Origin: Phaseolus vulgaris
Taxonomy: Eukaryota; Streptophyta; Magnoliopsida; Fabales; Fabaceae
Direction: 5' to 3'
Length of the DNA stretch: 64,000 bases
Assembly: GCF_000499845.2 (NCBI RefSeq)
Contig: NC_023759.2
Coordinates: forward strand, 43,417,172 to 43,481,171
Shown: one piece after another, positions 13,870-27,458 of the stretch
Position numbering within the stretch: position 1 is the stretch's first letter
How the letters are laid out: the number at the start of each line of letters is the position of its first letter
Notes under the pieces: model-generated
Seen by the model: only the letters and a program-made list of their open reading frames with translations
Databases searched by the model: none
What the model was told of the DNA's origin: nothing
Translations under genes and position numbers: made by a program

Positions 13870-14540
13870 TTCGACATTATCATCTTTAATGTGGTATACT
13901 TTATGATGTTCACTCACAGTAGGATCTGAAGGGTTTGGCATGGATTATTCATTTGAATGTGTTGTAAGATGAGTTTCATCTGCTCACCTTGTTGGCGGAT
14001 GCGTTAACTTTTCCCTTGATGATTTTTCATCAATTGCTCTATCTTTTCTTCTAGTGTCTGCTCCTTGGCATCTTTTTCCATAAGTTTGACATTTAGCATT
14101 TGAATAGTTTCACACATTTTTTCTATTTGATGGACTACTAGAGCTTGGTTTGTAGCAAGGTGAGCACTTGTGGAACTATTAAACCTTTTTCTCTATACAC
14201 CAAGTCCATAGACATTCCATTTTTTTTATTTCCACCTCAACAACATTATTGTATATTCCATTGTCATAAATGGAGGCAACAAGAGAGTTTTGCAAAGATG
14301 AACCTTCAAGCATTTGTTGTTCTTGAGCTTCTTCTCAGCGTTGTTTATATTTCTCCTTAAAATGAAGTTAAATTGATTATTGTGAAGAAAACGTATAGTA
14401 AACACTAAATTATAACTTAACATTTAAACATATTGCAAGCTCATGGGTCTTGTCATTGGCACATTGTCTAGTCTTCAATTTCTTTGTTCTCTCTACAATC
14501 TCCCAAACAATTTATTATCGTTCAAGCTCCTTAATCTACA
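13870..14540 (-). pseudogene. Relic of a plant En/Spm-type (Ptta-like) transposase C-terminus
   Basis: Read on the minus strand, fragments such as EIVERTKKLKTRQCANDKTH, EKYKQR*EEAQEQQ and LMEKDAKEQTLEEKIEQLMK appear, followed by RQQGEQMKLILQHIQMNN. The order and the Glu/Gln/Lys-rich coiled coil match the C-terminal region of plant proteins associated with En/Spm (CACTA) transposons. There are several in-frame stops and probably one intron, so it is not functional. The N-terminal part of the gene was not recognised in the AT-rich sequence beyond 14560. The assignment rests on pattern memory and not on a search. Confidence 0.55.
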
Positions 14541-14560
14541 TAAATTTAATGAAAATATAT

Positions 14561-16226
14561 AATTTAATAATTAAGTTTAATATATTATATTTAAATTAAA
14601 TATATAAAAACATAAAAATATAATAATATTACCAAACAAAGAAGCCATCCTAAAATGTTGAAAACAATTTAATCCAAACAAATAACTCATCCTAAAATGC
14701 TCCACCAAATAAAAAATATGCCACCAGTCAACTATATCATAAAGCATCAAACTAATAAGAATTCCAATAGTTTTTTTTGGAAGAAAAACAATGTAATGTT
14801 GCTATTGAAGGTACATAACAAAGATGTGTCTATTTAAGGAACTAAATTAAGATATAAAGGATTCATTATCTCTTTTATTGTGTCACATGCTTCAAACATA
14901 TTTTTTTTAGGTGAGTAAACACACCTTTAGCACTTTGTTTACAACTAATTATCGAGAAAAATTAGAGTATCCTAACAATATAAATTCCAAAATATTTTAA
15001 CACGGAGAGGACAAAGAACTTTATCATTACAAATTACAATGATATAATAGATTAAAAATTTATAAAGTGATGTATTTATAAAATAACCTAATGGTCCTTG
15101 TTATAAATTAATTTTTTTTAAATATTATATTTTAACTTATTTAAATCATAATTATTATTAATTTATTTTTATTGTTTATGTATAACATAATTAACTATCG
15201 ATTATTTTATGTTATATGGCCAACCAACTTTCAAAACATGTATGCTATTCAACGTATATAATCAACTTCCAAGATAAGGGTAAAGATATTAAACTTGTTT
15301 TTTTTTTCTTTCATCTCAATCATCCAAGTGTAGCATTTGGTACATCACGTGTCTTTCTTTCGTTGCAAATCAACCAACATGAATGAAAACAAACACGAAG
15401 AAGCATTGTATTTCAGTCCACATCAGGAAAACACAAACAAGACATTATGATGAAAAATAAACTAACATATATAGATATTTTTTTTAAGTACCTATATTTG
15501 AAGAGAAATGTTTGGATTAAAAATTGAGAGGTACAAGTATAAGAAATATTTAATTTTTAAATTGATACAAAAATTGAGATGGATATAAACACATGATTTT
15601 CTCGTTCTCGTTCTCATATTTATCTTTATTTTTTATAATTTACTTAACATTTTATATAATTATTATTTGATATTTTATTTTAATATAAATAATTTATATT
15701 TTTTTCGTATTATTTGACATTCAAGAGAAAAAGATAATATTTTTTTATATTCAATTATTCATAATATTTTGTTTCTGATTTTTATTTTTTATATAAAAAT
15801 ATTTAAGTAATAGTTCAATAAGTCCATGTTTGTATTCTTTACCCAACTAAAACAGGATTTAATGATGGGTACAAATTGAAGAAATTAAGAAGTGGCAGTG
15901 AAATTTAATTCTTGAAAATAATATTGATATGAGATTTGTGAACTCTATGCTGAATTTCATAATGATCATGTTTATCTTTAAAAGAGATGTCAAAGTTTAA
16001 AATAAAAATAAAAATAGTATAGATATCACTTACGAGAGAACAATGGAAGGTTATATTTTAAGTAGTATATATGATGTAATTCTATAAGATGGAAAAAAAG
16101 TAGTGTATCAAAATTTTCATAGGTGAAAACGAATGTAGCTAATGAAAAAATAATGTAATTGTCTCAAAAAATAGTGTGCCAATTTTCTCATACCTAAAAA
16201 ATGTATGTGTCTAATGAAGAATATGT
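14561..16226. other. Intergenic AT-rich sequence, possibly remaining body of the decayed En/Spm element
   Basis: No reading frames or RNA genes are seen. Part of this may be further decayed transposon sequence upstream of the transposase relic. Confidence 0.4.
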
Positions 16227-16400
16227 AATTTTCAGTAAATAAAAAATAATTAATTAATAATGATTAAATTAGAGACTATTTTAGAGATTAAATTTTTTTT
16301 ATTAATTTTTAAATTAATTTCTATTATTGATAAATAGTTTTTAAATTATTATTTAAGTAATTTTCAAGATTTTAATTACCAATTATTTAATTTTTAAAAT
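16227..16400. repeat. Fragment of the palindromic CACTA-type miniature element family
   Basis: Words typical of the family occur here: TTAGAGACTATTTTAGAGATTAAA, TTTCTATTATTGATAAATAG and TTTTAATTACCAATTATTTA, in the same order as in the clearer copy at 55329-55674. Both termini are missing. Confidence 0.4.
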
Positions 16401-17007
16401 TGGTTTTTAAAAACTTTTCTTTTTTCTCGCATATTCTAATTTCTTCATGATTCATTACTAATTTACTTTTAAGTGCTTATTATTTTGCTTGATTTATGTT
16501 TTTCAAATTAATATCCTTTATTTTTGTACTTTTTAATTATCGAATTTTCATCCACAATCATTTGTACTTCCATTTATATTCAATTTAAATTAGTTTCGAA
16601 AAATAATGTCTTTAATCCCAAGAATGCCTGTACTTTTAACCTAAAAATATGATTAAATTTAGCTTTCTATGTGGCAAATCAAGTTTGCATTAATCAAAGT
16701 TCTTCTTCCCCCTCAAAATCTGTTTGTTTATTAGAGTTCTTTATTTTGTATAAATTTAAATAACTTTATAAATTGTTCTGCATTAAAAAAATATTTATAA
16801 TTAATAATCTAAAAAAAGGAATTCACAAAATTTATTTATTTATAATTAAATATATTGAATAAAATTATAATTTAATAAACAAACACACATTTTATAACAG
16901 TAAATGTTGTGATAAAAACCTTACATGTATTAAAAATAAAATTAATTTATAGTATATAAGTTGAAACAATTTTAAATCAACATATAATGACATAAAAATA
17001 AAAATAA

Positions 17008-17352
17008 AATATTAAATAAAAAGTAATTTTAAAGATAAAAATAATTAATTATTTTAAAAATTAAAAAAATTATAAATATCTAAAGTAATTTTTATTATTA
17101 ATAAAATTTATAAATTATTTTATAAATTGACCTCTAATTATTTAAAAAAATTTAAGTAACAACTTATAATTTATAATTAGTTAATTAAATATCAATTTAG
17201 AAATTAGTTTATAAATTTTATTAATAATAAAAATTAATTTAAACATCAATAATTTTTTCAATTTTTAAAATAATATCTAATATACTCAATTTATAATGAT
17301 TAATTATTTTTTATTTTTAAAATTAATTTTTATTTAATAATTTTTTTCAGTA
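17008..17352. mobile_element. CACTA-type miniature element copy, palindromic, degenerate ends
   Basis: About 345 bases have the family architecture: ATTAAATAAAAA at the left, a central near-palindrome around TTTATTATTAATAAAATTTATAAATT and its complement, then ATTTTTATTTAATAATTTTTTTC at the right. The terminal CACTACAAGAAAA sequence has diverged. The copy can fold on itself over most of its length. Confidence 0.5.
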
Positions 17353-20300
17353 TAAACTTAATAATATAGTATAAAATATTCAAATAAAATTTATTGTTAT
17401 GTCATTTATTATTAGGTAACTGTGAACATGTGAATGTATTAAGATCTTGTATTAATTAAAGATAAAATAAATTTACATTATATATAGATAGGGCATTTAT
17501 AATATATTAAAAAGAGAAATAGATATAATTTTTGGGGTTAAAAGAAATATGGTAAAATTGTGAGAGCACATGGTGAAGAGTGTTTAAGAGAGGTAGGTTA
17601 AGTAGCGAGATAAACAGTGTTGGGTTAGAAGATAAAAAATGAAAGAAATTTGTAAAGCTTGCAATGATGCATAATGATGAGAGTTGAATGAGACAGAGCA
17701 GCAGGAAGTTAATGCCTGGTGAGATTCAGACTTGCTAAAACCTGTGCTGTGGAACTGCATGCTTTATGCTTCATGCTCTCTATGCTCTCTATGCTCTGTG
17801 CAATGCCCATAGAATTCTCTGTCATACCATAATCAATGACACTTGGCCCCTGTTATCTTTTTCTTTAATTTCTTCCAATTACTTAACTCAACGTTGCAAC
17901 ACTGAAACCTCACCACAACACAAAATATGCAGCAATTACGTGTAGGGATCTTTTGTTTTCGCCACCACAAGCAAGATGCGACGTTTCCTGGTTCCACCCA
18001 ACTCATCATCATCATAATAATGTCTGCTTACATTTTCACAAACTCTCCTTTCTTTTCTTAGTAGAACCAGGGTGTGTTTCCAGTAAAACTTCAACTCAAT
18101 CTTAGTAACAACAATCTTTTTTGTCCATGTTCTTGTATTAACATCTTAAATCAAACTAATCAAATAGAATTTAAGTTTAATCTATTTAAAATTTTGTAAC
18201 TTTTAACATTGAAAGAGATATATAATTAATTATGTCTCCATTTTCTTAAAGTGCTTCTTCATTTAGCAATTTATGACTTACAACAAGGATAATAAAGTCC
18301 TCTATTGTGCAGAAACATGAATGTTGTTTCTTTTGACTTTACTCTCACTTTCTTCATTGTTAAAAGTAGAAAATTCGATTTAGTTTTTTTATGAAAGAAT
18401 TCTTATTATTTGATTTAAATGTTTGATTTTTGGATAAATTTTAAATAATTATAAAAAATAAAATACTAGTACTACTATAAACATACATTCTAAAGCTGGA
18501 ATTATTAAGTATGTATTGTGTTTAATATTTTTTTAACATTAAATTAAATTCCTCGATCAATATAATTTTATAAAAGAAGTATAGAAAATTAATTAATATA
18601 ATATTATATTATAATGTAATTTTTAAATTAAAAAAATAAAGAATGCAATTTTTTAAACCTTTTAAATATTTACATAACCTATCCAATTATTTATAAATTT
18701 AATCACTATACATTATTGTGTAAAATAATGTAAATAATTTAATAAAAAATATATTTGGCATGTGAATTTTTTATGAGATTTGCAATTATATATTTATTTT
18801 TTAACATGTTAATCTTTTTAATTTTAATTAATATTTATTAAAATTAAAATAAAATTATGTTGATAATATATTAATCAGTTTAAATTTTTTTATCACATCA
18901 ATCAAACTTATTATAAAATTTTCATTCCTTATTCTTCATTATTCACTTCTCTTCCGAACAAGATGACATTTTACTTTCTCATTTCATTTTCATTCTTCTT
19001 TTTATTCTTCCCTATGCAAAGAAAGCATAAAGGAGTGAAAAGATGTTTATGAGTTTGAAATGACTATCTAAAATACATATGGAAAGGTTATGAGTGGGGT
19101 TATTGGGTTTATGAAATGTTTAGATTCTAATGAGTCAATGTTAATTAATTGAGTCAGACCGTTGTTTTAATCAGTCAGTCATATTTGAATAATTTTTTTG
19201 ATTAAAATATTTTAGTTCTTCTAACTAAATTAATTTATTTTTGTTACTTTTATATGAAATAAAAACTTCAATCTTATCTGTTTTGTTTTTAATTTTTAGG
19301 AATTCAATCCTCTCCTTAGTGAAACAAACCATGATTATCACTCTCCTTCCTTAAAATGCAAACTAAATCGTCTCTTGATTCATTTTTAAGAGGTTGGTGA
19401 TGAGAACAAATTGAATTGATTATAACACCCTTAACCAGATTCTCCTCCACCTTTGCTTATTGTGTTTTCTTCTCTCTTCAAAATGTCACTAATTTATCAT
19501 GATTTTTTTTCTTTTTTAACTATCATTTTTTTTTTGGTCTCGTAAAGGTGGAACTGATCAAGCCGAGGGAAGGTCCCTCTCATCTGGCCTGTCCCAATAT
19601 AAAGGTAGCATTAGGCTCAAAAGTCTTCATTGAAATTACTAAAAAAAATGATGGGTCTTGCTAAAATTGGTGCTTTTTGACCTTGTTCCTAACCAATAAG
19701 CAGGAGCGTTGTGTTTCAAAGTGAGGCAAAAACTGGTTAACGTGATGTTGATTTGGGTAATATTTTTCAAAAAGTAGTTTTTGTGTTGCTTCTCAGTTTC
19801 ACTTTTGAAGCGTAATTACTCAACTTGTCCATTGTTGTTGTGATGTGAAAAGGAGTTCATGTGGGTGAATGATAGAAGGGGTAGTTAAGGTTACATATCA
19901 ACCTTTATTGTGTCTACTACCACTCCATTTCATCGACCAAAAGCTCAATTTACCTTTTATACTTTCTTTCAGTGTTTGTGTTTGAAAAAAAAAAGTGATG
20001 TTGACAATTTATAATTTTAATTTTTTTCTATATTTTTACGTTGAGTTCATATTTTAAAAAAAAAATATTTTTTTTTAATTATAATCTAGTACAAGTTATA
20101 ACTTATCAACACTCTCCATAAATTGGATTTCATGGATATGCATTCATCCAATAACTTTGCAGTGATAGCAATGTTGGACAAACTCAATTTCACCATTTAA
20201 ACCGGCTTTTACTGTTATTAACGTTTTCTCTTAATTGTATTGTTAGTCTTCTCAACAATAGGTAATGATAATGATGATCTTTCAATTTCTAAAAAGTTAA

Positions 20301-23300
20301 TTTAAACTCTCAGTTTTTTTCCATTATCATGATTGATTCTTTTCGTTACTTTTCTTTAGCTTCAAAGACATCAATAAAAGGCGATTACATATGTAATGCA
20401 AATCCCATTAATTAGTTTATCTAATGTAATGTTATGTTATTTCTATATATAATGAAATTTCTACTTATGATAATGGATGATTGATCCAAGTAATGCTGGA
20501 TTTTCCTTTAAATAAGTTGTGTTTGGAAGATTGTGTCCGAAAAAAACATTTATATCAGAAATTTTGGAAATTTTGCATGTGTAACTGTCGTCTGACTAAT
20601 CCAAATAATACGACATACTTGAAAATGATATAACTGTCAAAACTGTCATATTCTAACTTCAATTGTCGCCAAAAACCTCTCCTTCATGTCATGGACATTC
20701 TAATGTTCAAACTCATAAATATAACATGTTATTTGTTGGAAGTGACATGTTATTAAGGGACAACAATACAATGATAATATATATATATATAATATAAGTT
20801 ATTTCTTACAAGATAAGGAAGACACACTCTTGGACAAACTTTTATCCAAACACCACCTTTGGTACATGCATATGAGGTTTTTTTTTATGGGAATTGTCTT
20901 TGTCTTTCCTCAATGCTTGAGGATAGGCTTTACTTATCAACCAACATCTACATTCCTTCAATACAAGGTGAAAAAAATGGTCGGAAAACCAAACGATTTT
21001 TTTGTTCTATATACGCCTTAAACTTCTGCAGAAAAAATCGTTGCCGAAAGTGTATGCAAAATTTAAAAGTAAGGTCAATTTCATCTTTTTAGAAAAGATC
21101 CTTAGGTATAATTGCGATCATTTTCAGTCCCCTTCCTCAGGTATTAATGTTCAATTCACTATTCACATATTAATGTTCTCTTGCTAAAGCATTATAGTTG
21201 ATTTTACTTCAACTCAAAATTCGTTTCAGTACAGATAAAGATGTGTGGTTATTGTTAACTGAAATTAATTTGCTTTCAAAACTTAATATTATTTTAATGC
21301 TCCCATTTTAGATAAACTCAAACTCTAGCTGGAAACCTAAACCGGAACAAAATCAATCTTGCAATCCATGTGCACCAGAAGTCAACAGTTCTTGAACGAT
21401 TATGCTCAGTTAGAACACGCTGATAATATAAAACTCCCTGTCGTGATGGAGGGATATCTAAATTGAAGGTTATGTGTAATTAACTAAAGCTTCTCATACA
21501 AGGAAAATCATGGTCTTCTTTTGACATTACAATTTGAATAAATACATAGCACAAAGGACATGGTTTTAGCCCTTCAATTCATATATAGTTCATAAAATTA
21601 TCCACACACATACGTTACTAATTTGGTGATTCAATATGCATACAAAAAGTTTAAAAAATGAAGATGAGGCCTGAGATGTTGTTGATGGACGAATGTGATA
21701 ATGTAATACAAGGGTGTCTCAGAGTTGTTTGGAAAGAAGTGTTTGGCATGTTGCAGATGTGAATGAGGAAATGAAATGGTAATATCTAGAGTATTCATCT
21801 AGAGTGGAAAAAGACGACAAATTCTGCAAAATGGGAATTCATTGGTTTGAAAATTGGGTCCATAACCACAAATCTCTCTGCTCAGCAATATGCCTTGTGC
21901 CACAATAAAGAGTGAGTGATAAACCTTGTCTAAGGGTGATCAATCATTCTTCATTCAGTGGGGTCATTACACATGTCATCCCACTAGGACACTACTATAC
22001 GCACCCTATCCCTATGCTATGCCTACCTCTGCAGCTGCCATAGTGACCTCATTGATTACAACTGCAATCATGATTCATGATTTCTCATTTCTTGCATGCA
22101 AATGCAGCCTGCAGAGCATGATCTTCCCATTACTTGCATGAAAGTGAAACTTACTCTGTTTCTTTTGGCTTAGGACAATCTAGATAAGGTTCCATTTCGA
22201 TGCCATAATTTCAGGACTATTTCTTAGCAGCACTTTTTAATTATGTCTTAATTTGTATGTGTTTTATGTGTTCATCAATTGGGAGATTCTACTTTCATAC
22301 CAGTTCAATTTGGACGGTTGTATTTTGTTTAAAAAATAGTGAACATTAGCAAATCATCTATAATTCTTGTCTTCTGGATGATTTTTGACTTGATAATTGA
22401 CATGTGTATATCTTATTGTTGTTTGAGTTACTAATAAATTTACTAAAAGTACTTGCAGATGAGACAAGTTTGTTGCATTGTTACCATTAATTACCATATA
22501 GATTTGGAGTGGAATAAGTTGGTGATTTTACTCATTGTTCATGAGTAAAGTCCCAAAGTCTGATTTCAAGGAGTGCAACCTGTGGAGTGAAGTGAGAACA
22601 TTATTTAGATTGCCTTGTTTTTTGGAGCCACCTTGGTCAATTTGTCAACTTGATAAATTTGAAAGGATATTAATATATATTATATTCAACGAGAAACAAT
22701 AACCTTTCTTTTAGCCGATTTTGATGTCGACAAAAGACATAGAACATTAAATGAAATGATAAAGTCTGATTAGCCGGATGTACAAGAACATAAATGCATG
22801 CATTTGAAAGTTTCTTTTTGCAAAGATGGGTACAAAGAAAACCTTTTCTTTTTCTTCTTGAAGATGTATAGCAAATTTGGTCTTGGTGACTCTAACTTGT
22901 ATCCTTCATTGGAAAGAGTAAGGATTTAATACAATGAATGAGAATACCTTGTCTTTTGAATGATACGAAACAACCACCGTCCTTAGTTTACTACCTTTGT
23001 TTGTTATGCAAACTTCTCTGTTTGAAACTGACATGAGCAAGAAGCTTCTTTGAATTTTGGAAAGTTTTGGACCTATTCCTATTCAACAAATTAACAACTT
23101 TTGGAAAGAAAACATACATAATTATGAATTCACAAGTGAGCATTACTTTTTCTTTTCCCTTTTGTTTCTATTTAAAACTTCCACATAGGAAAACCAGCTT
23201 TCAATCAGCTATGGTCAAATAAAGGACTCCAAAGCAAGAACAATGATATGTAATCAATTGGGTAGCATGTGATTTTGATTGCTTTATTCAACATTTGAAA

Positions 23301-25098
23301 ACTGTAGCATATCCCTTACATACCCACATTCTTGGATCATAGCCTATATCCATGACCCACCTCAACTCACATTTAAAACCATCTCTCACTCTGTTTAATC
23401 CTGTTCCTTACATTCTTTACCACACATGCATCTTGCCTTCTTATTTTCATCAAAAAATTCTGGGAAATTTTAAGGTTTAGTCCCTTTTTTTTTTCTTACA
23501 GTTCTCAGCTACCTATCTTGTCCTACGCCATGGGATACATACTTTGTCAATGTGAAATTCACAGTTGCAATGATTGTTTTGAAAGGTACCATGAAAACCA
23601 CACAATAATACTACTTCTACACTGTCAAATTAGGGCAATAAATTTATTTAAATAAATATATAATGAGGATCAGCCCATGATTGTATAAATTATAATGTGA
23701 GTAATTGCGGTCCACATTTCTATGCCCATTTTATTTTATACTATCATTATATATTTTTTAAAATATTTCAGTGTTATTGTTCTATTTTAATTTATTTTCT
23801 TTTTTCTTTTTATTGTTTTCGCAATGCTATTTTGTATGTTGGAGAATTAATTTTGATTTTTTCAACACATATAAAAGATAAAACTAATAAAACCGTAAAT
23901 TCTCTGTCATATGCAAATTTTGATTTGTGTCACTCGCACACAATGTGAAGGGAATTATAAATGTTGATTAAGAACTGTGATTTTTCTTGATTCTGGAAGA
24001 AAAGACAAAAGCAAGGATGCATTTGAACATGAATTGCATTTGACATGGCTACCTTATTTGTCGCCAATTTTTGAGACAACGTGATACTTAGACTGCATTT
24101 CGGCACCACTAAAGCTGCTTCTCGGAACTTTCTTACTTTTTTTTCTTATAATTTTCTCATGTAGCATGTTTATGTTTTTTCTGATAATTTTTCTATAGTT
24201 TTTTCCTTCAACTAATTTTTCATATTCTTATAATTGTTATTCCTCAGAACTAATAAGTTATAACATTATGTGAATGATATTGTTTGTCTATAAAAAAAGC
24301 AACCTAGGAAGTACTATAATGTGAAAGCATAGTCCACGCTAGAGATGATAGTAAATGAATGAGTTAATATTTGTGATTGGCTTAGCTTGCAAGACAGATT
24401 TCCAAAGGTATATGATATTAGTTAAAGACCTCAACTCAACTGTCTTGGGATGTGTACTTGTGTCTTACAATTCATGTAATCTCTAATCATTACATTTAAT
24501 CAAATTATTATCATAGTAATATGAAGTATTAAGTTGATACTTGGTGTTGTTAATGGTAAAAAAAAACAAAGTAAAACATATATGTAATCAATTAGGTGTA
24601 TAAATGTGCTAAGTATATAAAGGTGAAAATCAGTTTTGTAAAATCAAAGAATTGGGCAAAATTTGAATTCAAAATATGGAATTATTAAGATACAAAAATT
24701 TTGAAGAAAGAGAAGAGAAGTTGGTTAAAGAATCTTTGGTTGAAGTTGTGGTGATGTTGGTCAAAAGAATATGCTATGATTCTCATGACTATAGACTGTG
24801 GTGATTCCATTTATTTCTTGGCCGTCCAAACTTTCTGTCTCAACTACTACTTTGGGGCCCACTTTCGCCATTAATAAAATTTTCATCATTCCCAACTTCC
24901 ATTCATATATCTCATACTCATTATCATCACTTCATATTCCCATTCATTCCTTTCTATCATTATCTTTTTTTATCCACATTTTTAAAAAAAGAAAAATTGT
25001 AAATATTTTTTGTGTGTGTCCATAACTCCTTCTCCATAGTTTAAAGGTTTTCCCTTTTTGGAAATACATTGTAACTAGAGATGATAAGAAACAATAAA
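17353..25098. other. Long gene-poor spacer
   Basis: No supported gene is present. Patches of higher complexity alternate with AT-rich stretches: 17540-18060 (with an ATGCTCTCT triplication at 17773-17799), 19540-19960, 20800-22150 and 22400-23560. Reading frames of 60-83 codons in these patches encode nothing I recognise and overlap each other in several frames. No tRNA cloverleaf or rRNA sequence was noticed. Confidence 0.5.
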
Positions 25099-25103
25099 GT
25101 AAT

Positions 25104-26208
25104 TAATGACTTTTTACAACAAGTGCACCACGTTTGTCAAAAGTAATAATTGTTTCTAAGGACGGATATCGATCCCACAAGGTACGGTGAATTATCGAGT
25201 ACAATAATCGCTAAATATAAAAACAGAACAATTAAAAGAGTTTTGAATTAATTATGTTGGCACTGATCAATAAGAAAACAAACAAAGAATTTAGTTGTTT
25301 CAATTGGAAAAAATAAGGATTAGTTTCATCTCTCTCACTCTCAAGTATTTTTTATTAGCATGTCAATATTAAGTTCTTTGATTGAAATTGATGCCCGTAT
25401 AAAAATCATTTATATCGATTCCTCGCATATAAAATCCTTAAGAATGTCCCCTAACTATCGACCCCTCGCATAATTATAAGAACAACTTAGAACGAAGCTC
25501 AGACGTTTAATAGCAATTAACATTTCAAGTCTATCCCTACCACTCAAATATGTTAAGTATTGTTGTTTAGGTCTGAACCCTAAAAATACCTCCCGGTCAG
25601 ATTTAAGATTCTCAATTTGTCACGGAAAATTAAAAGTAAAACAACAATACCAATAATCAATCAAGAACTGAATATTAATATATAAAATATCACCTCAATA
25701 CATAAGAGTTTGAGCAGATTACTCCCAATCCCAAAGCGTAGAATTAGCCACGCATACTTCTATCACCTTCCATTCTCCCAATTGGGTTACAATTCACTCT
25801 ATGGTGTTTTCCTCTCAATCTGGCACACTAAGTTGAGCCTCTAGCCCTCTATTTATCCTACTTTTCTAGGGTTAGGTTGTTTATTGTCTCGCGCTAATGG
25901 GCTAAATGATAAAACATAAAAAAAGGTCCAATCTTTCTTTCTTTTCATCTTTTTCCATTCTGGGACCTTCTATCTTTATCTTTTTAGCTCAAATCATTCA
26001 TCTTTAATCCAAATCTCCAATCTTCCTTAGAAATCTGCAATTAACACCAAATTTAGGAATAAAATACTCTTATTCAAATAAAGATCATAAAAAATGTAAA
26101 AAGTTATAAATTCATAAATTAGGGATTATTTTATATGTAAATTAACAATAAATCCTCATAAGTACCTATATTTTAATATGAAATAGTACTGAAATTAGAC
26201 ACTAATCA
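25104..26208. mobile_element. Solo-LTR-like retroelement block
   Basis: This 1.1-kb block begins shortly before ACAAGTGCACCACG and carries GATATCGATCCCACAAGG (25166-25183), wording I associate with the ends of repeated LTR-type sequences in dicots. It ends ...ACTAATCA. GTAAT occurs directly on both sides (25099-25103 and 26209-26213), fitting a 5-base target duplication, although a canonical TG...CA border would start 3 bases further in. No internal gag or pol coding is present, so a solo LTR or short terminal-repeat relic is the best reading. Confidence 0.4.
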
Positions 26209-26531
26209 GTAATGCTATTAAAAAATATATTGTAATATATATGGAGTATTGATACAGTATGTTGCAAAGATCTTTATAGAAAAAAGGACATTAATTTGTA
26301 CAAACTTTCTTATATGTATTAAAATTTTATTTTAACCTTTTTACAAAAATAATTTTAATTTATAAAGTGTTTTATTCTAGAGATCCTTTTGGAAAAGCTC
26401 ATGGTCAACTAACTGTTTAAGAAAATAACATCATTTAAGCAATTTTGTGTGTAAAAAATATTTAATGGATAAGGGAATTATAAATAGCAAAAGCTGTTAA
26501 ATTATTGGAACCAAATTGGGTCTAAATGTTG

Positions 26532-26990
26532 GCTGCTTCTTCCAGCACCTCCATACCTTCTTGTGCCACCCCCATTAATTTTCCGCATTCCAAAAATACC
26601 CTTTCCAATATTCTGGATTATATAATCCGAAAATCTTTTTCTAGATCCAGAATTAGCTTCCGAATTATGTAATCCAAAAGTCTTTTGTGATTAGCTTCCG
26701 GATTACATAATCCATAAGTCTTTTCTATACATAAGATTAGCTTCCAGATTATGTAATCCATAAGCCTTTTTTTGAGATGTGTTATTAGCTTCCGGAATAC
26801 ATAATCTGAAAGTTTTTTCTAAATATGAAATTGATTTCCGGATTATATAATCTGGAATATATTTGGATTACATAATCAATAGGCTTATTATTTCAAATCC
26901 AAGGGGGTGAAAAAAAAGGATAAAATGGTATTTTCACATATAATATGAGGGTAGCACAAGAAGGTATGGAGGTGTAGGAAGAAAGAGTCC
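26532..26990. mobile_element. Mutator-like miniature TIR element (copy A2) with an internal array of palindromic units
   Basis: The ends are inverted repeats (left GCTTCTTCCAGCACCTCCAT, right complement CTTTCTTCCTACACCTCCAT) extending for about 40 bases including the word ACCTTCTTGTGC/CTACCC. The flanking 9-mers TAAATGTTG (26523-26531) and TGAATGTTT (26991-26999) match at 7 of 9 positions, consistent with an old target duplication. The interior consists of about seven units of 38-48 bases, each centred on a near-palindrome of the form TTCCGGATTAnnTAATCCGnA. No protein is encoded. Confidence 0.75.
26610..26885. repeat. Tandem array of near-palindromic units inside element A2
   Basis: Units repeat the core CTTCCGGATTACATAATCC followed by A-rich CTTTT spacers and ATTAG. 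Cores are visible near 26612, 26658, 26695, 26742, 26791, 26837 and 26864, with substitutions such as CCGAATTATG and CCAGATTATG. Each core can form a short stem. Confidence 0.7.
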
Positions 26991-27049
26991 TGAATGTTTT
27001 GTACAAACCCACACCAGATCCACAAGCCTCTTGAAACAGGTTTTCTCTT

Positions 27050-27393
27050 GGCTGTTTCTCCCTGCACCCCAACAAAAGACTTCTACACCCATCACTCTAA
27101 AAAAAAACTATTTTACCCCTTTTAAAAATGACTCTCAAATTATTTTTTTTAAATATTTCCAAAACATACTTTTCTGGAAATTCAAAATAATATGTTCCAA
27201 AAAGGATATTCTGAAATGATTTTTTGTCTTCCATATTTTCTATTTTGGAAACACATTTTACTTACGGAACCTCTATTCCAAAAATACCCTTTGCTTACAG
27301 AACTCTTATTTTGGAATCATCCAAATTATCAAGGATAATTTTGGTATTGCATAGAATGTATGGGTGCAGGAAGAAAATGTAGAGGTGCAAGCA
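27050..27393. mobile_element. Mutator-like miniature TIR element (copy A3) with exact 9-base target-site duplication
   Basis: TTTTCTCTT is repeated exactly at 27041-27049 and 27394-27402. The left end reads GGCTGTTTCTCCCTGCACCC and the right end, complemented, TGCTTGCACCTCTACATTTT then CTTCCTGCACCCATAC, i.e. the same doubled TTCCTGCACC tip as the neighbouring copies. The interior carries reiterated TTCCAAAA/TTTTGGAA words. The element is 344 bases long and has no coding capacity. Confidence 0.85.
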
Positions 27394-27458
27394 TTTTCTC
27401 TTACTTAGGTTGTGAAAATCAGCATCCTCTAGTGTGCTGGATTACCAATCTATGTTGG

